Below are positions 44,826-58,759 of a DNA stretch of 64,000 nt, one piece after another. Positions within the stretch are counted from its first letter, which is position 1. Every line of letters begins with the position of its first letter. A program made the position numbers and the translations under genes. The DNA comes from Monarcha castaneiventris obscurior (Eukaryota > Chordata > Aves > Passeriformes > Monarchidae): contig JAMPIT010000348.1 in the NCBI GenBank assembly GCA_026261815.1, forward strand, positions 186,001-250,000, in the 5' to 3' direction. The notes below the pieces were generated by a model, which saw nothing but the letters and a program-made list of their open reading frames with translations, was not told where the DNA came from and ran no database searches.

Positions 44826-44868
44826 AACAAACAAACAAACCCACAAAAAAACCTCAAAAACGAAAACA
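44826..44868. repeat. A/C-rich low-complexity tract
   Basis: caaacaaacaaacccac followed by A-rich sequence; about 40 bp. Confidence 0.85.
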
Positions 44869-45258
44869 CAATATAAATTTGACAGTTTTTTTCCCATTGG
44901 ATCCATTTGTCTTACAGTTTGATGATAACCTGTAGTGCTGACCTCTGCAGCAAGTGGAAGTGACTCTGCATTTATCTTTATGTAACACTGCCACTATTCC
45001 TAATTTTGGAAAGTCAGCTAGTGATTGCACAGAAGCTGACAGAGAAGAGTTTATACAAAAATTATGATCTTCTGATTAAAACCAGAATAACTTCCTTATA
45101 TGGAGAGGGAATAAATTAACATTCTGACACTTCATAACCCATATCTGATAGCGTAAACTTCACTGTTGCCTAAAGAATGTGTGTCCCCCCTGAGCTGTAC
45201 TATGTAATGATTCAAACCTGGGTAAAACACTAGATAGCAATATTGGAGCAAAGTTGTG

Positions 45259-45388
45259 TAAAAAAAAAAACCAAAACAACCAAAAACTCCAAAAAACCAA
45301 AGAAACAACAAAAAACAATCACACAAACAAACCCACCAACAACGCAAAAAACACAACCAACAAAAAAACAGCAAACCAAAACAAACCT
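45259..45388. repeat. A/C-rich low-complexity tract (130 bp)
   Basis: Irregular (A)nC units similar to those at 3.45-3.69 kb. The Lys/Asn/Thr-rich frame across it is not a gene. Confidence 0.92.
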
Positions 45389-47161
45389 TCAAGAATTCCT
45401 AACATATTAATTTCTGATGTTCTTTATTACAGGGCTACATGCTCTCATGCAGTTATCAGTAGATGAGAACATTTTCAAGGATACACGACACTGCACTTAA
45501 AGGAACCAGAAAACGATGAGTGCCAACCATTTCCAAGATATGATTTCAGTTAAAAAAAACCCCAGCATTTTGTGTGCAGCTTTCACAACAGCAAGGTGTT
45601 TGTTTTTCCAGTGTTCTTCAGACGTGCTCCAGCTATGAGCATTGCCATAAAGACAGAGGTGGCAAAAGAGAAAGAGCCAAACTTGGGGAAGGGTTTATGT
45701 GTTCAGTCATAGGATATGTCAAACACATGTTGGAGACAGCCATGCAGGAGGGTGTTCTTTGTCCCATTACTTCTTTTACTTTAGTGGCATAATTTAGTCT
45801 CAGGGATATTATACGTATATATGCAGATAGGAACAATATAGGGCAAGCACAGCCGACCCTTTTTGACAGCCAGTGATGGCACAGAAGCTGCCTGAGAGGA
45901 GTTTCTGTTTAAGCAGTCAGCAGCCTCTTAAAACAGCCAAGTTAATATTTCTGTGCCCAGCTAAGATAGCCCCTGTTAGAAGCTGAAAGTGGAACATAAC
46001 GTAATCCATTATGGATGGATGTTTGAGAAAAGAGTTGTTCTCAGCACAGATATACTTCGTACCAAGCAATCATAGGGGGCTCTGACATCCAGAGGGATGA
46101 CTGACTTTGCAGAAGACAGGCACTGAGCTTGTGGCAGCATAACAGAACTATTAACTGAAAGGCATCACATTAACCTTGTTTTTTGGAAGGGCATAAAAGA
46201 TAAGGTCAAACAGCAAAAAACTACAAGTGAAAAGAAATCAGAAATGAGCAAAGGTGCAAAGAGTGGAATGAAAGGCAACTTCAGTTTACAACAAAATATT
46301 TTTCAAAGAAAACCAAATAGAGACAGTCGTCAGACCTGCCAGTCTTTCCACTCACAACTTTGTTCCTTGAAAGACATACTCCTTATGGAGGGGAGACAGA
46401 CCCTCTCCCAGAATGGGTTATAGGACCCCCAGGTGTGCACTCTTCCTGCTGGAAAAACACCTCAGAACTCAAATGATTATATTCTCTCTCTCAAGCCTTG
46501 AATACACTGTACCATATGAAGGGTTCACAGAAGGCTCTGAGGAAAATAAATGAGGAGTAAAGGGAATTTTGTGAAACTGCTCCATACACGTCGCCAAGTT
46601 GGCTGCAATTGCAAGCAAGAGAGAAAGCAGAGGTAAAATTACCATTCTGTTTTCTGCCACAAGTTTTACTTCTTGTCTCCCCAGTCCTGGTGTTGGATGT
46701 GGGGTGGGGGAGGAGGTTGCTGTTCTTAGTAGTGGATGTTTTTGATCTCAAACAAATAAGGTAACAGAAATAGCCTAAAGCTACCAGTGTCTTGAGCAAT
46801 GGGCTGAGACAATGACACACAATATGGGTTGTCTAGAGATGGTCATCCTGTTAATGCAGGAGCCAGCAGAAGCTTGGATGCTTTTTTGAAGATCTACAGG
46901 TTTTTCTCAAGAAGAAAGGGAGCTGCTGTTGTAGGCAGCCATTTGGGAATGCAATGGGTATTTACTCTGAAGCAAGACTCTTATGCAGAGCATTTAAAAA
47001 TTAATATGCTTTAAGGCAAGTTATGGGATCTGTTCCAAAAGATCAATAAATCATTTGCAACAGAAAGGTTAAACTAATCTCGTTTTGGGTGCTTCGTGTT
47101 GTGTTGACTGAGAGCACAGATTTAGCCTGTTTATCTAGGCAGGATATAAATAGGTGTTAGA

Positions 47162-47200
47162 TCACACACACACACACAGACACACACAGACACACACAGA
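47162..47200. repeat. (CA)n microsatellite with CACACAGA units
   Basis: A CA run followed by three cacacacaga units. Confidence 0.95.
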
Positions 47201-48019
47201 GGAATCTTTTTATAATGAAAAGGTTTTAGTATAGACGAAGAAAATCTAAAAACTGCATATGTGATGTTCCTTGAACTGCAGGAACTCTTGCACTCCATGC
47301 TGAAGTACCATAGTCAAACTCTTTCCTCCTACCTTTTTATCTCTGTATCGGTCCTGCTGTCACAAAGGTATCTGCAGCTTCATGAGTGTCTCTACCAGGG
47401 CCACTGCTTGCAGAGCACAAGAGTTAAGGCTGCAGGCAAGGAAAACAAGCCTTGCATAAAAATATTGATTTATAGCCTAGATAATTTCTAGATATACTGA
47501 ACTAGTCATGAGCCAGTCACTTCTACACAAGCTAAGAGAAGAATTTATATTTGGCTCTTCTGACTATTCCTGATGCTCTACATAGAGGGAGCATGATTAA
47601 CATTTTGCATTATCAAGTCTGAATGCTGTTAATTGATGGTATCTGGCCACCTTCTTCCTACTCCTTCTCCAAAGATGTCAAAGGCATTGTATTCAGTTTG
47701 CTACTGGCAAATTTCTTTAATTGATCAAACTAGACCTTGGCAGTGGGATGGAGATGGTGGGACAGAAATTATTTCTTATGCCAAATTTGGAAAACCTTCC
47801 ATTAGCAAACAAAGAGTGTTAGCCACTCCATTATCCAAGTACAGTCTATATACAGGCATGTCTAAGAACTCCTGAAATTATTACCTGTTCTAGTTAAGCT
47901 TGAACCACAAGGCTTGAACTTCAAGAGTGTTTGAAAACCTCACACGGTTTCTTGCTCGGGAAGTTGGTGAAGCTGGGTGGGGGGAAGGTTTCTCTTATGC
48001 TCCTCCCAGGTTTAATTTT

Positions 48020-48440
48020 CACCATGGAACTCTGGTGGGTTCTAAAAGCTCAGCAAGAGACATGTCTGTGTGACCAATTGTTCAGCAGAAACAAACTGCA
48101 GGGACACAGGAGCAGGGACACTGAGGGAGCTTTGGGTGCTGCCCTGAGAGAGGCAGGAAACAAAGGATGGAGCAGCACTGAGGTGTTGTGGTCATGCTCT
48201 GCTTAAAACAATGGAATTAATGGGAACTAAGCCAAAGGAAGGGCCCAGCTGGTGCCTGAAAGCTGAATTTTACTTTATTAGCTTGAAAATACATCTTGCT
48301 TTTCCAACCTGGTGGCATTCGCTACCCTGTCATATGTTAATGAAGGAAAACCTGCACATGCTTCAGAGATGCAACTGAAGTCACTCAAACTCCAACTGAT
48401 CATGGAATGGCATGAGCTGGAAATTTATCTTTTATGACTC
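48020..48440 (+). repeat. Dispersed repeat X, copy 1 (inverted relative to copy 2)
   Basis: This block aligns with the reverse complement of about 52,960-53,340. A 105-bp core (48,109-48,213) matches with one difference, while the surrounding sequence is much more diverged. A short frame ending in EGALGAALREAGNKGWSS is shared by both copies because the DNA is shared. It is probably an interspersed repeat, family unknown. Confidence 0.7.
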
Positions 48441-48639
48441 TTTCCTACAATCTGTGCCTCTGACAGCATCAGAGCACACCCACGTGAAACTAAGCTTAAT
48501 CAGGGGTGAAGTTAAGCTTAGCGAAAAGAGTTTAGTTAGTCATTGGCCTCAGTATATTTAGTGCTAACACAGTAAGTGCATTTAACAGCAGCAATTCTGA
48601 ACCTGTCTAATCTGTTGCTTCAATAAACCACACTACTCA

Positions 48640-48830
48640 TGAATCAGCAATTGTGCAAGTCCTTACTGAATGAAACCAGATTTACAGTGCTAAATTGGTC
48701 ATAATCAGAAACAAAGCCCAGCCATACCCAGCCACTCTGATCTCTGAATACCAGCTGGAATGCAATTGGGTTTCTTTTCTGCCATATTTCATCCTCTAAT
48801 GCAACAACAACAAAAAAATATGTAGTCAGC
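48640..48830 (+). repeat. Dispersed repeat Y, copy 1
   Basis: Shares catttt-free blocks such as ctctgatctctga and accagctggaatg, in the same order and spacing, with 59,130-59,315. It is diverged and of unknown family. Confidence 0.5.
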
Positions 48831-50829
48831 AGGATTGCCATGGATGAACTGCTGCAAAAATATAACAGTGCATAATTCCGAGAGGGAATAGAATGGGCCC
48901 AAAAATGTGGGGAAAATGAGCACAAAGTGGTAGAGTAGATAGAAAACTGTAGAAGTGTGCAAAAAGTTAAAAAATATAATTACAAAAGAATTATTTGCAC
49001 AGTATTAGAAACTCACTTATTTTGTGCACAAAAGAAAATCGAAGTGTACTGTCTCCCTCCAAAATTCCAGATTTAGAATACACTGCTTTGAAATCCGAAA
49101 ATGAAGTATTGAGAACATTATTGACTTTTGAAACAAGAGAGCACTAAGAAGAGCTCGGTATGTGAGTAGATATCCTCATGACTGAAACCCAAAACCTAAA
49201 ATCAGGGAACTTAAAAAGGTATTGTCTGCAGCTGAAAACTGAGAAAAAACAGCTGCAGGAAAAATTAGGCCTCTTACTGGACCTGCTGCCATTCTTGGGT
49301 TTGACTAAAGAAAGCCAAAAAGTGGAAAACAGTGCAGACCCTGAAATATGGCATGGAGACATCTGGCATGGTGATGATAATGACGAAATGGAGGAAGATT
49401 CTGATTACCCCAGTACCCATCATTTCCATCCTTACGAGGGTGAAGCAAGCTTTTGCAAGCTCCCCTGTTGGCATAAGGGCACAGATGCAGTGATTCCTAT
49501 GAAGCAGCAGATAACCTAAATATAAAGGCTGGTCACCAAAAAGTGAAAACTGCAGGAACTGATAGAATTTTAAAGGACGCCTCACTGCAAACATGTCCTA
49601 ATGGCTCCCTGGTTATCAGAAATTAACCTGTGCTGACATACTGGCTGGTGCAGCTAAAACCTGTATTTCAGGGTATGATTTTTTGTGTGGCAAAACATTG
49701 AAAGTCCCCAATGGGTCAGTCTGGAGTTTGGTTGGATGATGTGGAGGAGAAACAGTATCTTTCCGTCCAGAACAGCTGGGGTAAGATACATGATCTTAAT
49801 TAATGATTCCACTTAATTTCATCATATGCAGGTCACATTCTAACTTAAACTTTTATTGTACCAGTTTGTTGTCAAGAATACATGCTTAGCACCAACACCT
49901 TCACTACATTTGCAAAACACTCCTTGACAGCCTTCTGGCCATTCCCTGGGTATTTGCTTACAAAGTCAACCATTTGTCCAAGAAAGAAGTAGAATTTTAG
50001 TTCTGCTTTATTCCAGTGAAGAGTTTCAGTCTCATTTATACACACCAGGGAGAAGGATGTTGGTGTTTTGCAGATGTTGCATAATCCAATATCAAATGAC
50101 TCACAGACTTAGTTAGCATCAAACTGATTTATTCCAGGCACTCACTCATGCTTCCAGAAGAGTTAATACAAAATACTCACTCAGACCCTCATCACTCCTT
50201 GGTGTTCCTCTGGTGTTACTAGCAGGGTGTCAAAACTGACAGAAGCTTTCTGGCCCATATTTGCCTCTGGATCTGCATCCCTGCTTACAGCTGCAGCTGA
50301 TTTGGTGGTCTTTGCTTGTTCTCAACACCCTCTCCAGAACTTTCCATCACTTCAGTTTCAGAAACCTTTGCTTCCATGGCCGGCAGAAGCTGTGACCTTC
50401 TCTGCATCAAAGACAATAAGGATGTAAAAAAGTGGAATATTAATATATGTAATTGATCAGAATGACTCACAGTTCTGTACAGTTTCTGGGTCTATTACAT
50501 CTCTCCTTTGGATAGTATTTCAGAAGTGCATAATTCTACCCATAAGCATTCCATCAATGCCTGGTGTGAAATGAACGTGATCTGTTGCATTAGCTTTCCA
50601 TTAAAATGCACTGCAAGAGATCAACTGATGGAGCATTAGTATTTGCCCAAGGTAGTATATTTAGGCATGGAAAGATACCCAGACTTGATGGAAGAACTGA
50701 AGCTGAAATCAACAAAATAAATTTTAAATATTTGTGTATCCTTCTATGTTACTCAGTGTTTATCAGTGAGGGCTGTTCAGCACAGGGACTATTTTCTGAA
50801 GTTTGAGTTTCACTGAACTGCAGTTCCAG

Positions 50830-51570
50830 GTGGGATGCCGTGGCTTGTCACCACTGGGGTCGCCTCAAGAGCTGCAGAGTCCTGCGTATAGTGTCAGCGA
50901 GCTGCCTGGCAGTGTCCCTCACTGCTCTCGACTACCGATCTTCGGGTCTCGCTGGGTATAGAGCAGGCTGGTTGCCCACAGAGGCCAGCTGTCTCAGACC
51001 CCAAAGTCCCGGGAATGAAGGAGGCGAGAGATAATTTCTGTATAAAAAATCTGCAGGTTTATTCCTCGGATGAACGGGGGTAGAACCACAGACAGAACCC
51101 AGACAGAACTAACAGAACTTACAGAACAAATTAACGAACTCCACTTTAAGGCTCATGCAGCAGATTTTGTACTGGAATAAGCTGGGGAGGAGCAAAGGGT
51201 AAAAACCAATAAGATCACAATATAACAATATGTGACAAGCGTGACAATAAATCACTTCCGAGCATAGGAGGGAATATAACACAGCAACCAAGAAGAAAGT
51301 AGCCTGGGGAGAATTTTCTAGATAGAAAGGAGCGGCTTATTCTGCAGTGCCACCCCCGGACGTCCCCTCGGACTCCGAGTCCCTTGCCTATTGGAGGGCG
51401 AGGATCTGATGGACGTCTGCCTGCCAAAGCCCACTAGTGGGCTGAGCCACTGCAGCAGGATGCTTCTTTGCTGGACCCCTCTAGAATTACGTCACTCATG
51501 CTGTCTCTTATTCCCTAGAAAGAATACCCATGCTCCCATCAACCCCAGAAATTCAGTGTCACAACAGGAT
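50830..51570 (-). mobile_element. Probable ERV LTR, unclassified, minus strand
   Basis: On the minus strand the block begins near tgtgacactgaatttctggg and carries gaggaataaacctgcag (poly(A) signal, near 51,057). It then has a GC-rich tail toward 50,830 ending close to gcgacccca followed by tggtgacaa, which resembles a primer-binding-site start. It is richer in CpG than its surroundings. There is no second copy in the window, so the assignment rests on layout only. Confidence 0.5.
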
Positions 51571-52959
51571 TCTTGGAATATTTGATGAAAAGTCTATGCA
51601 ATAAGAGTCAACCTTACCTTTTCTGTTAACTGTACCTCTTTGTTCTCAGTCTGATTGTCTGTTGTGTGTCTCAATCTTCTGCCTAAAGTTAGATAGTGGC
51701 TTAATGGAAACAATAACTTCCAAGGAGAGACAGAAAGTTTGTTTTCCTTTTGATAGCCCTGACACTTATTGACAGCATGCTGTACAGAAAAAAAAAGAAA
51801 AAAAAGGGATTTTGTACCCTGATTTCTGCTCTTCTCTACCCAGAACTGAATTCATCTTGAGGCTACCTTCCCTGTTGTAAGAAGTTTAAGACAAATCAGG
51901 CCTTATGGATGATTGATAAAGGCAAGCTTGACAGAATTTATATTGCCCAGTAGTGATAGGTATCGATTGCTGCATGTTCCTCCAGAAACTTATGGATAAC
52001 AAGGAGAGGAGAGAACTGTCTCCCATGATACTATTGTTCAAAGATACATGGTACTTTAAAAAAGTTTGTTGAAAGATAAAATGGATGCGGCAGATCACTT
52101 ACGTATTCACCCTTTTAAAATCAGGAATGTCCACTTAAAAAAAATTCCCTCCTGCTCAGCAGAGAACAAGGTGAAGTAAGAGAAGGGGTAACCAGAGAAA
52201 CGTTTCTTAACTTGGAAACTGCCATTAGAATTCCACTTTATAAGATGCTTTTGTTTCTTTACTATAGTATCTCCCAAGTCATTGAAGGAGAGCGAAATGA
52301 GCCAGTGAATGCCTTCTCTGTGTTCTCATGTGGCCCTCAGTAAAGCAGCAGTACCTGCAAAGTCTGTGACAGAACATTTTAAGATGGACCTACAGTTTGT
52401 GCTGTTTCCAGAAGGTTTCTGTCTCTTGCAGCTGGCAGGAAGAAATTAATGTGACACAGAGCGAGGGGCTCTGCTATTTGTAGTGTAAGGCATGATGAGA
52501 CCATGCCATGTAAAAATTTAGGAACGGGAGACCCATTTGCTTTCCAGATTATGCACAGATTACTGGGCCCAGGGCTGACTAGACCTTGCCCTTCTTAGTC
52601 TGCATGTTATCTGTCTTTCAAGTCCTTGCAGGCAGAGTCACAGACAATCTTAAAGAGTAACCAATTTGACACAATAAATCATTTTCAGCATGAACAACAA
52701 CAGATTCACAGTGTGGTTTAGACTAAGTCTGCAAACACTCGTGATCACAGACTCACAAATAGTGAAGTATATTGATTGCTATGACAGAATAGGATTCAGA
52801 AATTACTGTTCATGAGCACACTGGTTACCATGGACTGAAGTTTACGTGACAGGCATCCTTATGCGGAGAGATGGGTACAGGCTGCCAGCTGTTCCAGGAT
52901 GGAGGAGTGACATCCCTCCTCTCTTAAGTTACATTTATATTGTTTTCCTTGAGGGTGAG

Positions 52960-53340
52960 GGAAAGGTAAAGTTGGTGTCATTTCATGATCAGGTGGGGTT
53001 TGAGTGACTTTAGACATATGTGTAAAGCATTTGCAGGTTTTACTTCATTAGAGTACACAGAGCATGAAAAGTAATATGTGTTTTTGAGCTAAGCAAAATT
53101 CAGCTTTTGTCATGGTTGGACCCTTCCTTGCCTTAGCTCCCATTGGCTGCATTGTTTTAAGCAGAGCATGACCACAACACCTCGGTGCTGCTCCATCCTT
53201 TGTTTCCTGCCTCTCTCAGGGCAGCACCCAAAGCTCCCTCAGTGTCCCTGCTCCCAGGGCTGAGGACTGCTTGTTTCTGCTGAATTATTACACAGACACT
53301 TCTTCTTGCTGAGCTTTGTCTTTCAGTGTTTCTCCACAGA
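52960..53340 (-). repeat. Dispersed repeat X, copy 2
   Basis: The reverse complement follows 48,020-48,440, with the near-identical 105-bp core at 53,150-53,254 and looser similarity outside. tgtcatggttgg near 53,110 resembles the edge of some avian LTRs, which hints at an ERV origin. Confidence 0.7.
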
Positions 53341-54082
53341 CTGAAGTAGCATGTGTACTTTTCCTGCCCTGAATTGGCAGCATTCCACAACAGCTATGCT
53401 TGAGATGGAGATTTTTGACAGAGCTGGTTAGAGGCATCCTTCTGCACCTAAAGATCACAGCTTCTTTACTGTATGTGGGGCACAATTGTATTGGTCAAAA
53501 TGGGATATTTATTCTTGACATGTTCAAAAATGGAAAGGCTGAAGAAGAAGAAAGTGACAGGAACAATTGCCACTTCTCTCTGTCCCAGTTATGGTGAAAT
53601 ACTGCACTTACAGCTGTTAGCGAGTATGTCTCTTGCTATCTTAACTTTTATTGTTATTTACTGACTCTGGTACACTCACTGTCTTCTAGTCATTCCTGAG
53701 ATTTAACTCCCACAAGACATTGTCATCCTGAAACAAAAAGTTACAATTTTAAGTAAAGTATTATGTAGCTGCTTTCTCATACTTGGACCCCTCGTGTTTT
53801 ATTTTCCCAACCAGATCAGTTAAGAACTAAGAGGCTCTAAAATCTTCAGTTTGCACATACAGAAGTCTTTATGGTTCAGATAATACAGGTAATGATGGGT
53901 CTTATATATCTTTATGACGTAGCAGTCATAAAACTGAAAGTCATCACAGTATTCAAGATGAGCTTTTAATTGTGCTCATAACTCACTGAAAATTCCCCAC
54001 TAGCTAGCCACCATGTTGCTTAGGTCAAACATAAAATTTGTGTTTGCTAACTGAGAGAACAGAGATAGCTAAGGACTAAGGT

Positions 54083-54138
54083 TGTTTTGTTTTGTTTTGT
54101 TTTGTTTTGTTTTGTTTTGTTTTGTTTTGTTTTGTTTT
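54083..54138. repeat. (TTTTG)n microsatellite, 11 units
   Basis: A perfect 5-bp repeat array. Confidence 0.98.
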
Positions 54139-55781
54139 TCCTAGCTAGATTTAAAATAAAAGAAAGCTGAAAGCTTTTAATCACAGGTTTATGTACTCAT
54201 CTGTACAGGTAACACCCCAGTGGATAGTACTGAAGTCCTGTAGATCTCAGCAGCCTCTTTGCTTCTGTGTTACTGATAAGTAACCCCTCTCATACTTCCT
54301 CTAGAGCATAGTAGGGAGACCACACTATATCCTTGGCAGGTCAGGACAAGCTTATGTCTTCAACCTGAGAATATTGCTATTCAAAGTATTTTTTTTTAAA
54401 CTCTAGCACTTACACCCCTCACTGTGTTACCCATCCTGGTTTAAATAACTTCTCAGTCTCCCTCCAAGATCATTATTTTTTAGGCAGACCTAAGTTCCTA
54501 CACCTCCCTAGAATACTTAGGTATTCATACAAATGTACACAAACCTATCCTTAAGATAGCCAGGAGAATTTCTAATTAACTAGGACCAGATTATCTCCCT
54601 TTCCTCTTAATGGCTTCTTAAAGAATGATTTTCTCAGTAGTGAGAGAACTTAGTCTTTCTGGGAGGCCATTAATGAAAAACTTCAGGAAAAGACAGATGT
54701 TTGCAAAGCCTAAATATTCCTTCTGCTGGACTACACAGGTCCTACATTGGTTTGCCTTTTAAACTTTCCACATGATGACTGAGCTTTTACAGCTCCTCAT
54801 GTAGCATGAAACTGAAGGACATTTCCAGGGTAACCGAGTCTAACACTATCAATTTCCCAGAGGCATTTCTGTGGATGCCATTAACAGATGGCGACTCGAG
54901 ATTGAAGCACTGGAGTAACCCAGCTGATCTTGGGAAAATAAAAGGAGGACAGAGGATGGGATGGCTTCTGGCCAGCCCCTCCCAGGTGTCATCCTGTCAC
55001 CTACATCAGCTGCATAAGTGGCCTTGGCTAATAGAAGTCACCTTGTGCTTAGTCTCTGAGTGTCTTTACCATGAGAAAATTCATTTGTCAGAAAGGTGGC
55101 TGTGAGAAATGGTCCCTGTGATGTGAGAGGTCAGTTTAGAAGGTGTCACTTCCTCAAAACCACACGAAAACCACGGGGGACACTCAGGAAGCAAGAACCC
55201 AAGTGTTTTACTTCCAGAAAGTTATATTGTGTTAAAATTCTCGCTAGCCCAGACCAAACACTTTTTGTCACTTTAAAAGAATTTTTTTTTCCTGTGGCAA
55301 TTACTTAAATTCTTGTAGCATACAAGCCTAGCTGAAAACAAACCAACAGAAAGATTATTATATGTTAGAGTGTAGAAGCATAACTGAAATGGGAAGTGGG
55401 AATGAACTTTGATCTGATGACCACAATTATGCACATTTACCACTAGGAGAACCTAGTATTTTTACAAGCACTTTTAGTTTCTTCTTCCAGCCTTTTAGTC
55501 TTTTTCTATACTCTTACCTGACTTTCCTTCACGTATCCTACCCTGTGAAAAGTAGATCTGCTCATCTTATACATCAGACTGTTGAACTCTTCACAGGGAA
55601 TAGCAATCAAGACAGGCAGCACACAAAAAAAAACCTCAGAAAGCACCAGATGGTTGCAAAATACACTGCATTTTACTGCTGTTCTTTTTTCCTTCTGAAA
55701 CGAGGGAGTTTGTTTGTGTGCAGCTGCATCTATTTCAGAATCTCTTTCCCTTTCTGGTACATTCTTTCCTTTCCCTATATC

Positions 55782-55960
55782 ACAGAATAATTGAGGTGGG
55801 AAGGCAGCTCTGCAGACCACCTGCTCAACCCCACAAACCAGACAGAGGAGGAGCAGATTGCTCAGAGTCATGTCTGGCTGGATTTTGAACATCTCCAAAG
55901 ACGGAAATGCTACAAACCCTGTTCCAGTGTTTGTCCATTCTCCCTTTATAAAAGTGTAGT
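55782..55960 (-). mobile_element. CR1 LINE, 3' portion, minus strand
   Basis: Read on the plus strand it starts cacagaataattgaggtggg, continues with accacctgctcaacc and tggctggattttgaacatctc, and ends near gttccagtgtttg. This is the reverse complement of the CR1 3' region. It is diverged, and the short frames across it are not genes. Confidence 0.75.
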
Positions 55961-58759
55961 TTGCTTTTTTTCTTTTCCTTAAAATATAAAAATGGAATTT
56001 TCTGTATTTCAGTTTGTATCTGTGATAAAGTAACGTTGATGGAAGCAGAAATGGGTATGTTCTAAATGCAAGAATTAGAATCCTTTTTGTTAAATTAATA
56101 AAAAGAAAGCCACAAAACTTTTCTTCACATAAGTTTGGTTGGCTTGCAGTTACTTATGCACGACTATTAGTGAGAAGGCAGGCATTCCACCCTCACCAGG
56201 TAGGTAGAAGCATCTGGTTGAAAAAGCAAATATTCAGGTGGACACTCAGAAATTTAAATTAAAAGTATGACTTGTTTAGGGCATAAGCACAAGCTTTTAG
56301 ATAGTGAAATATTTCTCTTGTCAATTCTTAGGTTTTTATATCGAACTTCTGTGATTCCTATGTTTTTGATTTTCCCCTTTTTCTCCAGCATAAGGAGTAG
56401 TCTTCGTTCATTTTTTTTATTTTATTGTTTTGGCTTTTTTCTTTTCCCATTTTCCTTCTTTTCCTTTTCTTCTCTTACATGATTCTCTGGAGAAGTTTGA
56501 ATAGCATATATTTGAAAGGCAGGTTTCATCAGGTAACAAAACTCAAGAGTTGGAGCTGTTTTGTGGGAAGAATATGTTTTGCTTTTCCCTTTACACCAGA
56601 CTAGGAAAGGAGTCCTGTGCTACTCCCCTTTGTCTAGCAAATGAGAACTGCAAGGGCTAGTGTCCTGCAGCATCTTCATGGGAAGCTGAAAACAGTTAAC
56701 AGCAGATAGCAGATTGTTTTCTGCAGCTGGTGTGCCTGCAGATAATCAGTCCTTGACTTCCTCAGTCCTCCCTGTTTGTAGGAAAAAAAGAGGGTAGGAA
56801 CTGCTTTAAGAGCAAATAGTTATATTAGGGAAAGCTGGCTTCCTGAGGATCAAGGCCACAGGTGTGCACCTCTGTAGTGTCTCACGAGGGGTGTCTCATA
56901 TGGTCTCCCCCTGCTCCCCTCCTTAGAGGAGTCAGTCAGGTTCTCACAGCTCATTGCCCATTGTAGAACACTTGCAAATTGCAGCGGTTTTGAGACCTCT
57001 GATATTTTTTTTTTGGTTTTGGATGAGTTAAAAGAGAGGCTGGATAAAGTCAGCTGCATTTTCACACCACAGTTTTACCTAGGACTAGGAAGTACATTTG
57101 CATGCAGTTCATCAACTTGAAAAGGATATAGGTTCTTGTTGTCATAATTGTGTTTCTGTGCAGCCACAAGTCTTTTCTGCACAAGAAGCTATTTTTATCT
57201 GATTCCTCCTATGCTGAGCTCACACAGACACTGGGCAGGAGTGCCAATCTCATGACAGGGGTCTGCAGAATGTCAAGTGAACATTGACATTTCTGACACC
57301 ACCAAGGTACCAATTTTAGTTCCTAAAATCTCTTTCTGTGCCCCTTTTCATTCAAGAACACTCTGCTTTCTTCTAATTGTGTATTCTTTTCTCACATTCA
57401 TTTAGTGATGAGACTGGTGTAAAAGGTGCTTTCCTTCTTAAATCTCAGTGGGGGATACTTCACACCTCCTTTAGTCCATGTCCCGCATATTTCTATTGAA
57501 AGTCACACATCTGAAAACCCTTTTAAAAAGAAAATTTGAAATGTAGCTTTATTTCCATTTGAGTATTTGGATGTCTTGTGTTTTGACAATCTACCAAGAC
57601 ACTATAGTTTGCATAGCTAGAACTATGATAATCCTGTTTTTTGTTAAATCCTAGAAAACAGGATTGATTGCTACCTATCAACACATTATCTCACATAGAT
57701 CTAAGCTGTCTTTTCTGAGGCATGAACAAGAATAACTGTGCTTTAAAATCTGGTACTTTGACATGTTCCTAAACAATTTTAGTAATACAGGTTTGATAAC
57801 TTTCCTGCAGAACTGTTAATTATTATTGCACTTTCAAATGACTGGTTTCTTTTAATGCTCTGAGCTTCTTTTGATATCTTTAGCCTACAAACTTCCAACT
57901 GTTTTATACTGTGCAAATTGTCCTTCCTTGGCATAAACATTTTATGAGTCTGTCCCTACTTTTAAAAAGACTTATTTTAAGGGTAAAAATCTTTAAGTAA
58001 GCTTGAATGTAATCAAGTAATTAAGTAAAAAAAATACTTTAGTAATCTTGAATGTCTGTGCTACATAATAGCTGGCAGATCATTGTAAATTTTCAGATTT
58101 GCCTCAGATTGCCTTAAATTGGTGAAGAATTGATGAAGAACAACATGAGCTGGGCCCTGTGCTTATCTTGCACCTGGCTCAGGCAAGGCCTGAAGACTGA
58201 AATGTATCTGGAGTGAAGTGAGTCCTCTCAGCTGATGTTGTTTCAGTGAGGCGCAGGAGAACATCTGCATCTCTGCACCAGCCACTGGCCTCACTCCCCC
58301 TTCACTGTGAGAAACAAGCCTTGTTATAAATCTGGTTTGTTAAGGAGATAACGAAAAAACTCTCTGTTGAAGGTCAGAGAGCCTCTACTGCTGCCTCAGA
58401 GGGTGGAGGAGGACCCAACTGTTTATTTTACCTTTTGTATCAACTATAAATTCTGACCAACTGAGGCTCTCATTTACATATTAGTTTTCACCCCCCGGAG
58501 AATGCAAATGAAGAAAAAAAGAAAACATGCCTTACACGTATGACCACAGTCACCAACATCCCACCCTATAACAGGCAATTGTTCCACCCCTTTGGGAAGG
58601 GCAAAAATTATAGGATAAAAGAAAGGGGGTGTTGGTGGCAAAAAAGGAGAGGGGGAAACATTTCTGCTTGCTTGGGATCAGTCCACACTTCCTCTTTTCC
58701 TGAAGGGCCGCTTTTGGGTAAGTTCTGTGCCTCCAGCTCCATTGGAGAGGACATGGGAA

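Larger units (their letters stand above)
44326..48019. other. Intergenic DNA with A/C-rich and CA tracts
   Basis: No gene seen; simple repeats are listed separately. Confidence 0.45.

Noticed and set aside
47931..48206. Possible small conserved protein shared with 53,157-53,390
   Set aside because: The shared peptide is explained by near-identical repeat DNA. The starts and N-termini are unrelated, and there is no evidence of selection on codons.
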